55,322 nt of DNA from Cyclobacteriaceae bacterium (GTDB taxonomy: Bacteria > Bacteroidota > Bacteroidia > Cytophagales > Cyclobacteriaceae): assembly GCA_026003355.1 (NCBI GenBank), contig BPHC01000014.1, positions 1-55,322 of the forward strand, in the 5' to 3' direction. Both the position numbers and the translations under genes were made by a program. Under the pieces are notes generated by a model that saw nothing but the letters and a program-made list of their open reading frames with translations, did not search any database and was not told where the DNA came from. This document shows, piece after piece, positions 1 through 9,267 of the stretch. Each line of letters starts with the position of its first letter. The stretch's first letter is position 1.

Positions 1-631
1 CTGTATCGTTCAGCTGTTCGGTATTCAACCGGGCAAGCTGGTCTTCTATCCGTTTAAAATCCTCTTCCAGCAACAGGCTGGCAAAATTTTTCAGGTCGTT
101 GCCAATGTCGGGTTTTTGCTTTTCTTCGAGCTTCCGGGTTACAAAATCAATGAGCCAGCGGGTAAGCTGGATGTCGGAGCCCACCTCGTCAAGCAGGTTT
201 TGCACTACCTCGTCCAGCACTTCATCGGTTTCAATTATCAGGCGGTAGTCTCCTGCCAGGCCAGCTTCGCGGGTAAAGGAACGGATAACGCGCTGAAAGA
301 AGGCATCGATGGTACTGATGGAAAAGTCATTATAGCGGTGCAGAATTAACCGCAGCAATTCCAGGCTTTGCGCCTGAAAGGTGGCCTCGTCCATTTGCAG
401 TTCCTGCAGCAAATCCCGTTTCAGGTCGTTATCGGTGCCGCGTGCAAACTCATCCAGGTACCGCACGATGCGGCTTTTCATTTCCTGTGTGGCCTTGTTG
501 GTAAAGGTTATGGCCAGAATATGCCTGAAATAATCGGCCCGGTGCGACAGGGCCAGGCGGATAAACACCCTGGCCAGGGTTCGGGTTTTGCCCGACCCGG
601 CCGAGCTGCGGTACAAGGTAAGCTGGCTCAC
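1..631 (-). CDS. UvrD/RecB-like DNA helicase, N-terminal part (cut by window edge)
   Basis: Superfamily 1 ATP-dependent DNA helicase of the UvrD/AddA/RecB kind, presumably acting in double-strand break repair. About 210 residues are visible. A Walker A motif SSAGSGKT lies at residues 9-16, followed by the motif Ia region AITFTNKATQEMKSR and then the segment STIDAFFQRVIRSFTREAGL, which is typical of AddA/RecB-type nuclease-helicases of Bacteroidota. The start is a GTG at 629-631: the frame has a stop (TAA) only one codon upstream, so no earlier start is possible. The C-terminal helicase and any nuclease domain lie outside the window, so AddA versus plain UvrD cannot be settled. A patatin gene diverges from it 95 bases away. 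Confidence 0.85.
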   Translation of the reverse strand, partial: MSQLTLYRSSAGSGKTRTLARVFIRLALSHRADYFRHILAITFTNKATQEMKSRIVRYLDEFARGTDNDLKRDLLQELQMDEATFQAQSLELLRLILHRYNDFSISTIDAFFQRVIRSFTREAGLAGDYRLIIETDEVLDEVVQNLLDEVGSDIQLTRWLIDFVTRKLEEKQKPDIGNDLKNFASLLLEEDFKRIEDQLARLNTEQLNDT

Positions 632-726
632 GGTTTATTTTTTTTACCAAATAAAGCACAGGCAAATGACAAGTTCTGACGATATTACCTGCTGAGCTAA
701 AATTATTCTATATTTTAGGAATTTTT

Positions 727-3003
727 ATGCGCAGGCTATACGGTTTTTTGGTTGCACTGTTCTACTCCTTTCCGGTGCAGTTGCTGCTCAATAACCTTAA
801 GCGCAACCTGGTGCTGGTTTTGTGCTGGATTGTGCTCTTTGCCATGGTTACCGGAAACTTCGGCAAATACCTGGGTATTCCCTACCTGTTTCTGGACCCC
901 GAATACTTAAATGAGGTTGACTTTACCAGCTTTTTCATAATGGGCTGCGTAACCGCCGGATTTGCCACTGCTTTTCATATAACTACCTATATTATGGACG
1001 GGCACCGGTTTTCATTTGTTGGCACCCTGCCCAAACCCTTTACCCGGTTTTCGTTAAACAACAGCCTTATTCCGGCAGCTTTCCTTGGTGTTTACATTTA
1101 TCAGATTATTGTTTTCCAGATTAATAACCAATACACCGAAAAACAATCCGTGTTTTTACACCTGGCAGGCTTACTCGGCGGCTATGTACTAACAACATTG
1201 GTATTCTTTGCTTACTTCCGGTTTACCAACAAAGACATCTTTCGCTATATGGTTTGCCGCATTGATGAAAAGCTTAAGCAGAATGTGGGCGTAACCCGGG
1301 CCAGTGCGTTAAAAAAATTAAATATTGCCCGCAAAAACCAGGTGCGGGTTGACAATTACCTCGATCTGAACCTGCGCATACGCAAGGTTGAAGAGTCGGG
1401 ATTCTACGACCGGGCCACCATATTGCAGGTATTCGACCAGAACCACTTTAACCTGGTTGTAATTGAAATCTTCATCTTTATTGTGGTATTGGTGCTGGGT
1501 ATCTTCAAAGACTCGCCCGCTTTTCAGCTGCCGGCTGCGGCCAGTTTTACCATTTTTCTAACCATCTTCGTTATGCTGGCCGGAGCTTTTGAATACTGGT
1601 TCGGTAACTGGGCCGCCACTTTTGCCCTGATTTTGTTTTTAATTATTAATCACCTTACCGGAACAGGCTTTTTTTCCAGGCGTTATGAAGCTTTCGGTCT
1701 TAACTACCAGCAGCCACCTGTTGAGTACAACATAGACAATCTGCGCCTTATCAGCGACAGCACGGCAGTAGCCGAAGACAAAGCCACCACCGAACAAATA
1801 TTAAACAACTGGCGGAATAAACTTAAAAGTTCCAGGCCTGCGCTGGTATTGCTTTGCGTTAGCGGTGGCGGCAAGCGGGCAGCCCTCTGGACTTTTGCTA
1901 CCCTGCAGCATGCCGATAGTCTTACCCGCGGTGCACTCATGGATCACACGGTACTCATTACCGGCGCTTCCGGGGGCCTCATTGGTGCTTCCTACTTCCG
2001 CGAACTGGTACTGCGCCAAAAGACCGGCCAGCAGGTAAACCCCTACCATCACCGTTACCGGACGCGCATTTCTTCCGATAACCTTAACCCGCTTATCTTC
2101 TCATTGCTTGCAAACGATTTGTTTGTTGGTTTTACTTCGTATGAATATGCCGGCAACTATTACCGCCGCGACCGGGCCTATACTTTTGAGGAGCAGCTTA
2201 ATCAAAGCACCGAAGGCATGATGGACAAGCCCCTGTCGGCTTATGCCGGTGCCGAAGCCCGGGCCATCATTCCCATAATCATCCTTTCGCCTACCATAGT
2301 TAACGATGGCCGAAAGCTGTTTATAGGGGCACAACCGGTTTCTTACCTCAACATGGATATTCATTCATGGCCCGAATACCCCGATGCCAAAATAGGAGGA
2401 GTTGACTTTCAGCGGTTGTTCAGCCAGCACGGGGCATCTAACCTTCGCTTTCTTACAGCTCTGCGCATGTGCGCCACCTTTCCCTACATCACACCCAACA
2501 CCACGCTGCCCACCAACCCGCCTGTTCAGATAATGGATGCCGGCATTTCCGACAACTTTGGCATATCCGATGCCGTGCGCTTTATGTTTGCCTTTCAGCA
2601 ATGGATTGAAAAAAATGCTTCGGAAATCATTCTGATTTCCATCCGCGATTCGCCCAAACTGGGCAGCATTCCGCCACAACAGGAACAATCCATCGTAGAT
2701 GCCCTCACCCAGCCTATAAGCTCGGTGTATAATAACTTTGAAAATTTCCAGGATATAAACAGCGACCTTCTGCTGGGACACGCCCGTAAATGGCTTTCTA
2801 TACCCCTGCACCGCATCGACATCCAGTATCAAACCGAAAGCTACCTGCCCATTTTACAGGGCATGGACAGCATTCGCCATACCAGCATGCGGGCATCGCT
2901 GAGCTGGCGCCTCACCGAAAGAGAAAAACAGGATATTCTGGGCAACCTCAATTCGCCATCCAACCGGCAACAACTCGAAAAACTGAAAAAACTCTTGCAA
3001 TAA
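727..3003 (+). CDS. membrane-anchored patatin-like phospholipase
   Basis: 758-residue protein with an N-terminal half made of several hydrophobic membrane segments (about residues 25-45, 65-90, 110-135, 145-165, 240-260, 270-320) and a C-terminal patatin-like lipid acyl hydrolase domain (about 365-740). The catalytic features are visible: the oxyanion-hole glycine stretch SGGGKRA near residue 379, the nucleophile elbow GASGG near 415 and the dyad Asp in DAGISDNFG near 603. In the family these act as phospholipase A or lysophospholipase. The polytopic membrane half is not part of the core family and implies action at the inner membrane. It starts with ATG after an AT-rich leader. A sensor kinase gene follows 26 bases later and may be co-transcribed. 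Substrate unknown. Confidence 0.85.
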   Translation: MRRLYGFLVALFYSFPVQLLLNNLKRNLVLVLCWIVLFAMVTGNFGKYLGIPYLFLDPEYLNEVDFTSFFIMGCVTAGFATAFHITTYIMDGHRFSFVGTLPKPFTRFSLNNSLIPAAFLGVYIYQIIVFQINNQYTEKQSVFLHLAGLLGGYVLTTLVFFAYFRFTNKDIFRYMVCRIDEKLKQNVGVTRASALKKLNIARKNQVRVDNYLDLNLRIRKVEESGFYDRATILQVFDQNHFNLVVIEIFIFIVVLVLGIFKDSPAFQLPAAASFTIFLTIFVMLAGAFEYWFGNWAATFALILFLIINHLTGTGFFSRRYEAFGLNYQQPPVEYNIDNLRLISDSTAVAEDKATTEQILNNWRNKLKSSRPALVLLCVSGGGKRAALWTFATLQHADSLTRGALMDHTVLITGASGGLIGASYFRELVLRQKTGQQVNPYHHRYRTRISSDNLNPLIFSLLANDLFVGFTSYEYAGNYYRRDRAYTFEEQLNQSTEGMMDKPLSAYAGAEARAIIPIIILSPTIVNDGRKLFIGAQPVSYLNMDIHSWPEYPDAKIGGVDFQRLFSQHGASNLRFLTALRMCATFPYITPNTTLPTNPPVQIMDAGISDNFGISDAVRFMFAFQQWIEKNASEIILISIRDSPKLGSIPPQQEQSIVDALTQPISSVYNNFENFQDINSDLLLGHARKWLSIPLHRIDIQYQTESYLPILQGMDSIRHTSMRASLSWRLTEREKQDILGNLNSPSNRQQLEKLKKLLQ

Positions 3004-3029
3004 CCCTGTTTGTTGAAAATCTTTACAAT

Positions 3030-4928
3030 GTGATTAGGGTAAGGGGAACATTGGCTTTGTTATTTCTGGCTATACCAGTCTGCCTGCGTCCGCAGGCAAA
3101 CCTCCAACCCCGCATTGTCATCCCCGACAGTCTTAAAAGCCATCCCGCAGCCACCCTGCTGGAACGGGCCCAGCAATACTATGACTCGGACCTGATGAGG
3201 GCCCTGCTGTATGGCCGGGCTGCCCGCCACGTGGCCGACAGCCTGAACAACACTGCCGACCTGGTGAGGGCCGAGCTTATGGTGGCGCGTACGTTACGCC
3301 GGTTGGGTTACTTTACAAGCGCTATGGAACAAGTACTCCACGCTTTTTCTAACCTTGAAAACCTGCAAGACACCGCACTGCTCATCTCCGCTCATCTTAC
3401 CCTTGGTAACACCTATATGTCGTTATACAATTATGCCGAGGCCGGCAACCATTGCGCCTTAGCCCTGCAACTGGCCGAAAAAACCCAAAGCCCCACTCTT
3501 GCCAACTGCCTGGGTTTTCTGGGTATAAACTGCGTTCGTACAGGACTTTACGACAGCGCCCTGGTTTTGCTTAAACGGGCATACGAAACCGAAAAACAAA
3601 ATCCACAGCCGGGCTTTGCCCTGCTTTACATTTACAACTACCTGGGCGAGGCCTACGTGGCTCTTCAGCGCTGGGCAGAAGCCCGCTATTACTTTGCCCT
3701 GGCCCAGGCCCTGGCTGACGAAAGAAAAAACGATTACGGCCAAACCTTTACCTGGCTGGGTATGGCCAACCTGCATTTTAAACAAAAGCAATACAAAAAA
3801 GCCAGAGATTATGCCCTTAAAGCCATTGACCTGGCCCGGCAAAAGCATTTTAACGACCGCGCCCGGCTGGGTTATGAATTACTGTACAAAAGCTACGAAG
3901 CCGAAAACGATTTTGTAAATGCCTATCGCTACCACCGCAGGTTCGGTGCTCTTACCGACAGCCTGATTAACCTGGACAACCTGAACTACATTGCCAGGCT
4001 GCGCCTGCAGTTTGAAAATGACAGGATAAAGCGCGAAAACGAATTGCTGCGCAAAAACATAGAGCTGGAAAAGTCCAGAAAGGAAAAACAGTTAACCATG
4101 GTGGTATCTGGTTCGCTGGTTTTGCTTTCGGTTATACTTTCTCTCATACTAATTAAAGCCATACAACGGCAGCGCAAGCGGGTACTGGAACTGGCAAAAA
4201 GCTTTCGCACAGGTGTGGAAACAACAGTTAAGGTGCGCATGCGGCAGCTCGATATGGAGAACCAGCAATTGCAACAGTTTAACTACATCATAGCCCATAA
4301 CCTTAAAGCACCCATTGCACGCATACGCGGGCTCATCACCCTGTTGGGACTTCAGCACGGCAAGTCGGAAGAACTGGAAAAACTCGAGCTGGCCGTTCAG
4401 GAGCTGGAACAAACTGTTACCGATCTAATGGATATTATCCGTTTAAAGTCACTCCCGCCTGAATCTCACCGCCCTGTTGTATTCAGCGATCTGATTCAAA
4501 AAGTTACCTCACAACTCCACGATAAAATTCAGGAGGCCGGCGCCCGCATTACCCACAACCTGCAGGTAAACAAATGCGCCTCCGTGCCGGCATACCTGGA
4601 GAGCATTATGTTTAACCTGATAAGCAACGCCATTAAGTACCGTTCTGAAAAGCGGCCGTTACTTATTGAAATAGTGACCAAAAAAGAAAACAACCATTGT
4701 ATTATGCAGGTACGCGACAACGGTTCGGGTTTCGATACCGAAGCGGTTAAGGAAAAACTTTTCCAGCCCTTCCAGCGCTTCCATAATCAGGCCGAAGGCA
4801 AGGGGCTGGGTTTGTTTATGGTAAAAACACAGGCAGAGGCGCTGGGCGGTTACCTTGAAGTTGAAAGCCAGCCCGATAAAGGCACCACGTTTACCCTTCA
4901 TCTGCCCAACAATCATTTACAGGCCTGA
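3030..4928 (+). CDS. TPR-containing sensor histidine kinase
   Basis: About 632 residues. A signal sequence (hydrophobic stretch in the first 20 residues) is followed by tetratricopeptide-type helical repeats (about 60-330), a short coiled coil, one membrane helix (about 354-375) and a cytoplasmic kinase core: phospho-acceptor His in IIAHNLKAPIAR near residue 423, N-box NLISNAIKYRS near 527, DNGSGFD near 562 and GKGLGLFMVK near 589. The H-box has HN instead of the usual HE, as is common in Bacteroidota TPR kinases. I chose the GTG at 3030 because it gives a signal peptide and does not overlap the patatin gene; the same frame is open back to 2790. No response regulator is adjacent. The 3' end overlaps the convergent deacylase gene by 12 bases. 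Confidence 0.8.
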   Translation: MIRVRGTLALLFLAIPVCLRPQANLQPRIVIPDSLKSHPAATLLERAQQYYDSDLMRALLYGRAARHVADSLNNTADLVRAELMVARTLRRLGYFTSAMEQVLHAFSNLENLQDTALLISAHLTLGNTYMSLYNYAEAGNHCALALQLAEKTQSPTLANCLGFLGINCVRTGLYDSALVLLKRAYETEKQNPQPGFALLYIYNYLGEAYVALQRWAEARYYFALAQALADERKNDYGQTFTWLGMANLHFKQKQYKKARDYALKAIDLARQKHFNDRARLGYELLYKSYEAENDFVNAYRYHRRFGALTDSLINLDNLNYIARLRLQFENDRIKRENELLRKNIELEKSRKEKQLTMVVSGSLVLLSVILSLILIKAIQRQRKRVLELAKSFRTGVETTVKVRMRQLDMENQQLQQFNYIIAHNLKAPIARIRGLITLLGLQHGKSEELEKLELAVQELEQTVTDLMDIIRLKSLPPESHRPVVFSDLIQKVTSQLHDKIQEAGARITHNLQVNKCASVPAYLESIMFNLISNAIKYRSEKRPLLIEIVTKKENNHCIMQVRDNGSGFDTEAVKEKLFQPFQRFHNQAEGKGLGLFMVKTQAEALGGYLEVESQPDKGTTFTLHLPNNHLQA

Positions 4929-6485
4929 ACGGTGTTTCAGCAACATTCCGCTTCTTGCCCCGGTATGCTTTCCTTTCTCTGCAGTAACCACTCCGTTTAC
5001 AATAACATACGCAAAGCCCGATGAATAGGCATGTGGCGCTGTAAAAGTAGCCCGGTCGCCAACCTTCTGTTCATCAAAAATCACAATATCGGCAGCCATG
5101 CCTTCGCGCAACAGGCCCCGGTCGGCAAAGCCAAAGCGCAGGGCAGGGAGCGAAGACATTCTGCGTACAGCATCTTCCAGGGTAATAATCTTCAGGTCGC
5201 GCACATAGGTACCCAGCACCCGCGCATTGGTGCCGTAAGCACGCGGATGGGGCATGCCGGCACCGTATTTATTAATGCCTGCATCGGATGCGAACATGTT
5301 AAACGGATAACGGGCAATGTTGCGCAGGTCGTTTTCGTTCATGCTGAAGTACACCATCTGCACGCGTTCGGTCGAGGCTATCAGGTCGAGTATGGTTTCG
5401 GCCTCATCCTGCATGCGGGGTTTACGGCCTTTAAGCCTATTTATTTCAGAAATGTTCCTGCCATTCAGGGTGCTGTCGGGGGCATAGCGGGCCACCACCG
5501 CATAGCTGTAGTTTTTAAGTTGCTTTTTGCGCAGCATGTCTATCATTTCGTTCACAATGCGCTGCCTAGCAGGGCGGTGATTGAGCCGCCAAAGCAACGA
5601 GTCTCTTCCACCGGCAAAAGCCCAGTCGGGCAGGGTGGTGCCCAGGGTTGTACTGCTGGCCACATACGGATACTGATCGATGGTAACATCAACACCCTTT
5701 TTGCGGGCTTCTTCCACCATTTTCAGCGTTTGCTCCGAGCGCCCCCAGTTGGGTTTATAGGTAACCTTAAAGTGCGATATCTGTACGGGCAAACCTGCCT
5801 CCCTGCCTATGCGAATGGCTTCTTCAATGGCTTCCAGTACGCGGTCGCCTTCATCGCGGATGTGCGAGGCGTAGATTCCGCCATGGCGGGCTGCAGCACG
5901 GGCCAGTTCCACCACTTCGGCAGTGCTGGCATAGGTTCCAGGAACGTAAATCAAACCGGTTGAAAAACCCACGGCCCCGTTTCGCATACCTTCTTCCACC
6001 AACGCAATCATGCGATTCAGTTCATGCGGCTCAGGGGGGCGTTTGTCATCGCCCATTACTGCCCGGCGCACACTGTTGTGCCCGATGAGTGTAGCTACGT
6101 TAAGCGAGATTTTAACACTGTCCAGCTTTTGCCAGAAGGCCTGCACATCGGTTACCGAACTGCCACAGTTGCCCGTTACCACTGTGGTTACGCCATCCAG
6201 AATAAAATTCCCGGCTGTTGGCACATCGAGTACACTGCCTTCAATATGGGTATGCACATCAATAAAACCCGGTGCCACCACCATACCGGCAGCATCAATC
6301 ACACGAAGGGCGGAATCGCTCTTCAACCTGCCGATGCGCGCAATGCGGCCGTCTTTAACAGCTATGTCGGCATGATACCAGTGATTACCGGTTCCGTCAA
6401 TGATCTTACCGTTCTGTATCAGCAGGTCGTACTGCGCCAGGGCAACAAAGGGAAACAATACGGGAAGCAGGTATTTTATCATCAT
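4917..6485 (-). CDS. secreted N-acyl-D-amino-acid deacylase (amidohydrolase family)
   Basis: 522-residue amidohydrolase of the D-aminoacylase type, which hydrolyses N-acylated D-amino acids to free D-amino acid and fatty or short acyl acid. A signal peptide occupies residues 1-17, ending at ALA-Q. The metal-binding strand motif GFIDVHTHIEG is near residue 77. Further family signatures are ASHIRDEG, QISHFK, the ATP-independent core DQYPYVASSTTL and the C-terminal substrate-binding segment HPRAYGTNARVLG. The ending, with VVNGVV followed by a short G-rich tail, is normal for the family. It is monocistronic and faces the WYL regulator gene across 188 bases, with an intrinsic-terminator-like hairpin in its own leader. 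The exact substrate is not shown by sequence; dihydroorotase-like activity is less likely given the YPY and HPRAYG motifs. Confidence 0.85.
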   Translation of the reverse strand: MMIKYLLPVLFPFVALAQYDLLIQNGKIIDGTGNHWYHADIAVKDGRIARIGRLKSDSALRVIDAAGMVVAPGFIDVHTHIEGSVLDVPTAGNFILDGVTTVVTGNCGSSVTDVQAFWQKLDSVKISLNVATLIGHNSVRRAVMGDDKRPPEPHELNRMIALVEEGMRNGAVGFSTGLIYVPGTYASTAEVVELARAAARHGGIYASHIRDEGDRVLEAIEEAIRIGREAGLPVQISHFKVTYKPNWGRSEQTLKMVEEARKKGVDVTIDQYPYVASSTTLGTTLPDWAFAGGRDSLLWRLNHRPARQRIVNEMIDMLRKKQLKNYSYAVVARYAPDSTLNGRNISEINRLKGRKPRMQDEAETILDLIASTERVQMVYFSMNENDLRNIARYPFNMFASDAGINKYGAGMPHPRAYGTNARVLGTYVRDLKIITLEDAVRRMSSLPALRFGFADRGLLREGMAADIVIFDEQKVGDRATFTAPHAYSSGFAYVIVNGVVTAEKGKHTGARSGMLLKHRSGL

Positions 6486-6566
6486 ACGTTAAATTTAAGT
6501 ACAAAGAAGGCTGGCAGATAATGGCTGAACATGCCACCGGCAGGAATGCGTGATAAGAATGAAAAA

Positions 6567-6601
6567 AAAGCCGGCAGAAGGATAGTGCCTCCTCCGGCTT
6601 T
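6567..6601 (-). terminator. terminator-like hairpin in the leader of the deacylase gene
   Basis: AAAGCCGG at 6567-6574 pairs perfectly with CCGGCTTT at 6594-6601. On the minus strand the stem is followed by a run of eight T, the form of an intrinsic terminator. No minus-strand gene ends here. The hairpin lies 82 bases upstream of the deacylase start, so it may be an attenuator or may stop antisense transcription coming from the regulator gene. Confidence 0.55.
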
Positions 6602-6673
6602 CATCAAACGCCATGGTGTGCAAAGGTTACCTGCGATTTTGACAGTTTCTGTCCGATTGCGTAGCTTACCCGC

Positions 6674-7582
6674 ATGATTCCCCAGCAAAAAATTCTGCGG
6701 GTATTCCAGCTCATCAGCCTGCTGAAAGGAGGCGGCCGTACCATGGAACAGCTGTCCCGGCAAATCAATGCCTCCGAAAGAACCGTGTACCGGTACTTCA
6801 GACTGCTGGAAGAACTGGGTTTTATTATTGACCAGGATTTTCACGGCAAATATTTTATTCACCGCGAAGAAGGCGAAAATCCGGAAGACCGCTTTACACT
6901 GGAAGAGGTAAGCATTCTGCGCCAGCTTATACAAAGCGGTGCGGAGGGCCACCCGCTAAGGGGAAGCCTGCTGAAAAAGCTGGCCCTGCATTCGGAGGCC
7001 AAAGACCTGCCAGAGCAATTTTTAAAACTGCGGGTGGCGCGAATGTTCCGCGCCCTGTCTGAGGCGCGCGAAAACAAAAAACAGGTTATCCTTAAAAATT
7101 ACCATTCTGCCAACAGCCAGGAAATTACCGACCGCCTGGTGGAGCCTTTTCAGTTTGGCGAAGGGTTTCAGTCGGTACTGGCGCTGGACACCAAAGACAA
7201 GCAATGCAAATACTTTAAACTGGAGCGCATTGGCGAGGTGGTAATTCTCGACAAGCCCTTTAAGTTTGAAAAACTGCACCAGGGCAGCAACACCGATATT
7301 TTCGGCATTACCGGAAGAAAGGAAAGCTGGGTAACCCTGCAGCTAAGTTTGCGCGCCTATGTGCTGCTGCGCGAAGAGTATCCGCTGTCGCTCCCCTATC
7401 TTGAAAAGGAAGAAGATGAAGAAGGGAGAAAATACATTTTCCATGGCCCGGTGCTGAATTACAAAGGCGTAGGTCGGTTTGTGATGGGCCTGGCAGATGA
7501 AATCAAAATCATAGGCCCACCGGATTTCAAAGCCTATATCAGGGAGAAGCTCAAATCCAGCCGCCTGCTTCAGGGCAGGTAA
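6674..7582 (+). CDS. WYL-type helix-turn-helix transcriptional regulator
   Basis: 302 residues. The N-terminal winged helix-turn-helix of the DeoR/HTH-11 kind covers about residues 5-60 (MEQLSRQINASERTVYRYFRLLEELGF). The middle is helical and a C-terminal WYL-like ligand-sensing domain covers about 140-240 (KNYHSANSQEITDRLVEPFQF). Members bind DNA as dimers and sense small ligands or nucleic acids; the ligand here is unknown. It is transcribed alone and divergently from the deacylase gene, so regulation of that gene or of itself is the simplest guess. The ATG start fits the beginning of the HTH domain. Confidence 0.8.
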   Translation: MIPQQKILRVFQLISLLKGGGRTMEQLSRQINASERTVYRYFRLLEELGFIIDQDFHGKYFIHREEGENPEDRFTLEEVSILRQLIQSGAEGHPLRGSLLKKLALHSEAKDLPEQFLKLRVARMFRALSEARENKKQVILKNYHSANSQEITDRLVEPFQFGEGFQSVLALDTKDKQCKYFKLERIGEVVILDKPFKFEKLHQGSNTDIFGITGRKESWVTLQLSLRAYVLLREEYPLSLPYLEKEEDEEGRKYIFHGPVLNYKGVGRFVMGLADEIKIIGPPDFKAYIREKLKSSRLLQGR

Positions 7583-7725
7583 ATGCCTTAATCAAAGCCA
7601 CACAACCCAACCGGCCTTACTTTAAGGCAGTAAAAATCTGATAATCAGATAATTTAGAATTAATCTAAATAAATATTGCTTTTTAACCGTTGCAGGACTT
7701 TTTTTGCCTAAAAAATACATTTGCC

Positions 7726-8676
7726 ATGACTCAACTTCGCTTCCCCTTGTTCGTTGCCCTAACCCTTGCCGGGCTGTGTTTAGCCTTTTCCTCGTGCAAT
7801 ACCGAAAGCCGTAGCCAGAACGCACCCACCACACGCAAAACCGGTGTGCTGCTGGTAAACCATGGCTCGCACTCGCCTACCTGGCGGCAGGCCCTGTTAG
7901 ACCTGGAAACAGCCGTAAAAGACAGCCTGCTCGCCACGGGCATTATTCAGGGCACCCGCACCGCCTATATGGAATATACCGAGCCCTCCATAGCTACACA
8001 GCTAAAGGCTTTCGATGCCGAAGGATATACCGACATTATTCTGGTACCCGTTTTTCTCACTGTAAGTTCGCACTCGTTTGATGATATACCCACCATTATC
8101 GGGCAAAAAGAAGATCCACAGTCGCTCGAAACGCTCAAAATCGAAAAGATTGAGCGATACACCCCTAAAGCAAAAGTGCACATTACGCCCCTGCTCGACT
8201 TTACCGATGTGCTGAAACAAAACATTTTGCGGAGAGCCCGGGCACTTTCCAAAAACCCGTCAGAAGAAGGACTTGTACTCATTGCCTATGGCGATGAAAC
8301 CTATATGAAAGAATGGACCAGCCTTATGCACGATGTGGGCCGTTATGTTAAAGAACATGCCGGCATTGAAGCTTACAGTTACGGCTGGTGCGGCCACGTA
8401 GCACACTACAATCCCGATTCCACCACGGTTGCCATTAACCGCGTGCTCAAAGTAAAAAAACAGGCGCTCGTAGTGCCCGTGCTGGTAGCGCATGATGAAA
8501 TGTTTCAGGTAAAAATCATCGGAGACGGCATCAGCAAAACCGGTAATGACAAGGCGCGCATTACCTACATACCCGACTCCATATTGCCCGACCCGGTGGT
8601 AGAAAAATGGGTAATTGGTATTGCAACCGAATACGCGCGAAAAATTCACAACAACGAAGTTGCTTATCTGCAATGA
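7726..8676 (+). CDS. lipoprotein CbiX/SirB-type (class II) chelatase
   Basis: 316-residue protein of the sirohydrochlorin cobalto/ferrochelatase family, but with a lipoprotein signal (hydrophobic residues 8-22, then SSC), so it should sit in the periplasm or outer membrane rather than the cytoplasm. The N-terminal chelatase half keeps both metal-binding His positions: VNHGSHS (His near 46) and PVFLTVSSHSFDDIP (His near 116). The C-terminal half repeats the fold with IAYGDETY in place of HGS and PVLVAHDEMFQVKI. The ATG at 7726 is chosen over an in-frame TTG 36 bases upstream because it starts directly before the signal peptide. The stop overlaps the next gene's ATG (ATGA), so the two are translationally coupled. 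Location beside HmuY/TonB genes points to metal-tetrapyrrole handling during iron uptake; cobalamin synthesis is less likely because no other cob/cbi gene is near. Confidence 0.8.
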   Translation: MTQLRFPLFVALTLAGLCLAFSSCNTESRSQNAPTTRKTGVLLVNHGSHSPTWRQALLDLETAVKDSLLATGIIQGTRTAYMEYTEPSIATQLKAFDAEGYTDIILVPVFLTVSSHSFDDIPTIIGQKEDPQSLETLKIEKIERYTPKAKVHITPLLDFTDVLKQNILRRARALSKNPSEEGLVLIAYGDETYMKEWTSLMHDVGRYVKEHAGIEAYSYGWCGHVAHYNPDSTTVAINRVLKVKKQALVVPVLVAHDEMFQVKIIGDGISKTGNDKARITYIPDSILPDPVVEKWVIGIATEYARKIHNNEVAYLQ

Positions 8677-9251
8677 ACCAAGACCGGAGCCGTAAGCTGC
8701 GCAGACTGAACATCGTTACCCACCGCGATGTGGGATATTTCCTGTCGGCCTTAACCATTGTGTACTGCCTTTCGGGTATTGCGCTGAATCATATTGACGA
8801 CTGGAACCCGGATTTTATTATCACCAAACAGGAAATTACCCTTCAGCCTCAACAGCTTACGCCCCTCCCCTCGCCCGATGACGTTACCCGCTGGAGCCGC
8901 CTGGTCGGAGAAACCGATTACAAGGTGTATGACGTTCCAGCACCGGGCAAAGTAAAAATATATTACAACAATGCTTCGTTGCTGATAGACCTGAACACCG
9001 GCACAGGCCTGTACGAAAAAATCCAACGAAGGCCGTTGTTCTATCATGCCAATGTTTTACACCGCAACAGCCTTAAAGGCTGGAAGTGGGCCGCTGATGT
9101 ATTCGGTGTTCTGCTTATCCTGGTAAGTATTACGGGGCTTTTTATCCTTAAAGGAAAAAACGGACTTGGCGGCCGGGGCAAGTGGCTGGTTGCCGCAGGT
9201 TTTCTGGTGCCCGTTGCAGCTATCCTGATTTTTGAGTTTGTACAGGCTTGA
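8673..9251 (+). CDS. PepSY-associated membrane protein
   Basis: 192 residues. One membrane helix near residues 20-38 begins after a basic segment and a THRDVGYFLS motif. A periplasmic domain of about 95 residues follows, then two C-terminal helices (about 137-157 and 168-188). This layout and the start RRLNIVTHRDVGYF match the PepSY-associated TM family, whose members often accompany siderophore or haem uptake and act as inner-membrane ferric reductase-like proteins. The ATG overlaps the stop of the chelatase gene, so the two genes form one unit. The ends of this gene and the convergent membrane-protein gene are only 16 bases apart. Confidence 0.75.
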   Translation: MNQDRSRKLRRLNIVTHRDVGYFLSALTIVYCLSGIALNHIDDWNPDFIITKQEITLQPQQLTPLPSPDDVTRWSRLVGETDYKVYDVPAPGKVKIYYNNASLLIDLNTGTGLYEKIQRRPLFYHANVLHRNSLKGWKWAADVFGVLLILVSITGLFILKGKNGLGGRGKWLVAAGFLVPVAAILIFEFVQA

Positions 9252-9267
9252 GGCCGGGTGCATAACC

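Noticed and set aside
5031-5963. 310-codon plus-strand frame
   Set aside because: It lies entirely antisense to the D-aminoacylase gene, whose protein is clearly a family member; composition is that of a reverse-complement shadow.
6482-6952. Open frame of 156 codons on the minus strand over the start of the WYL regulator gene
   Set aside because: It covers the terminator hairpin and the antisense of a well-supported helix-turn-helix domain, has no recognisable protein features, and is typical of a shadow frame.
7690-7723. TTGC plus TACATTTG as a promoter for the exported chelatase
   Set aside because: The -7-like box ends two bases before the ATG, so transcription would start inside the coding region and remove the signal peptide start.
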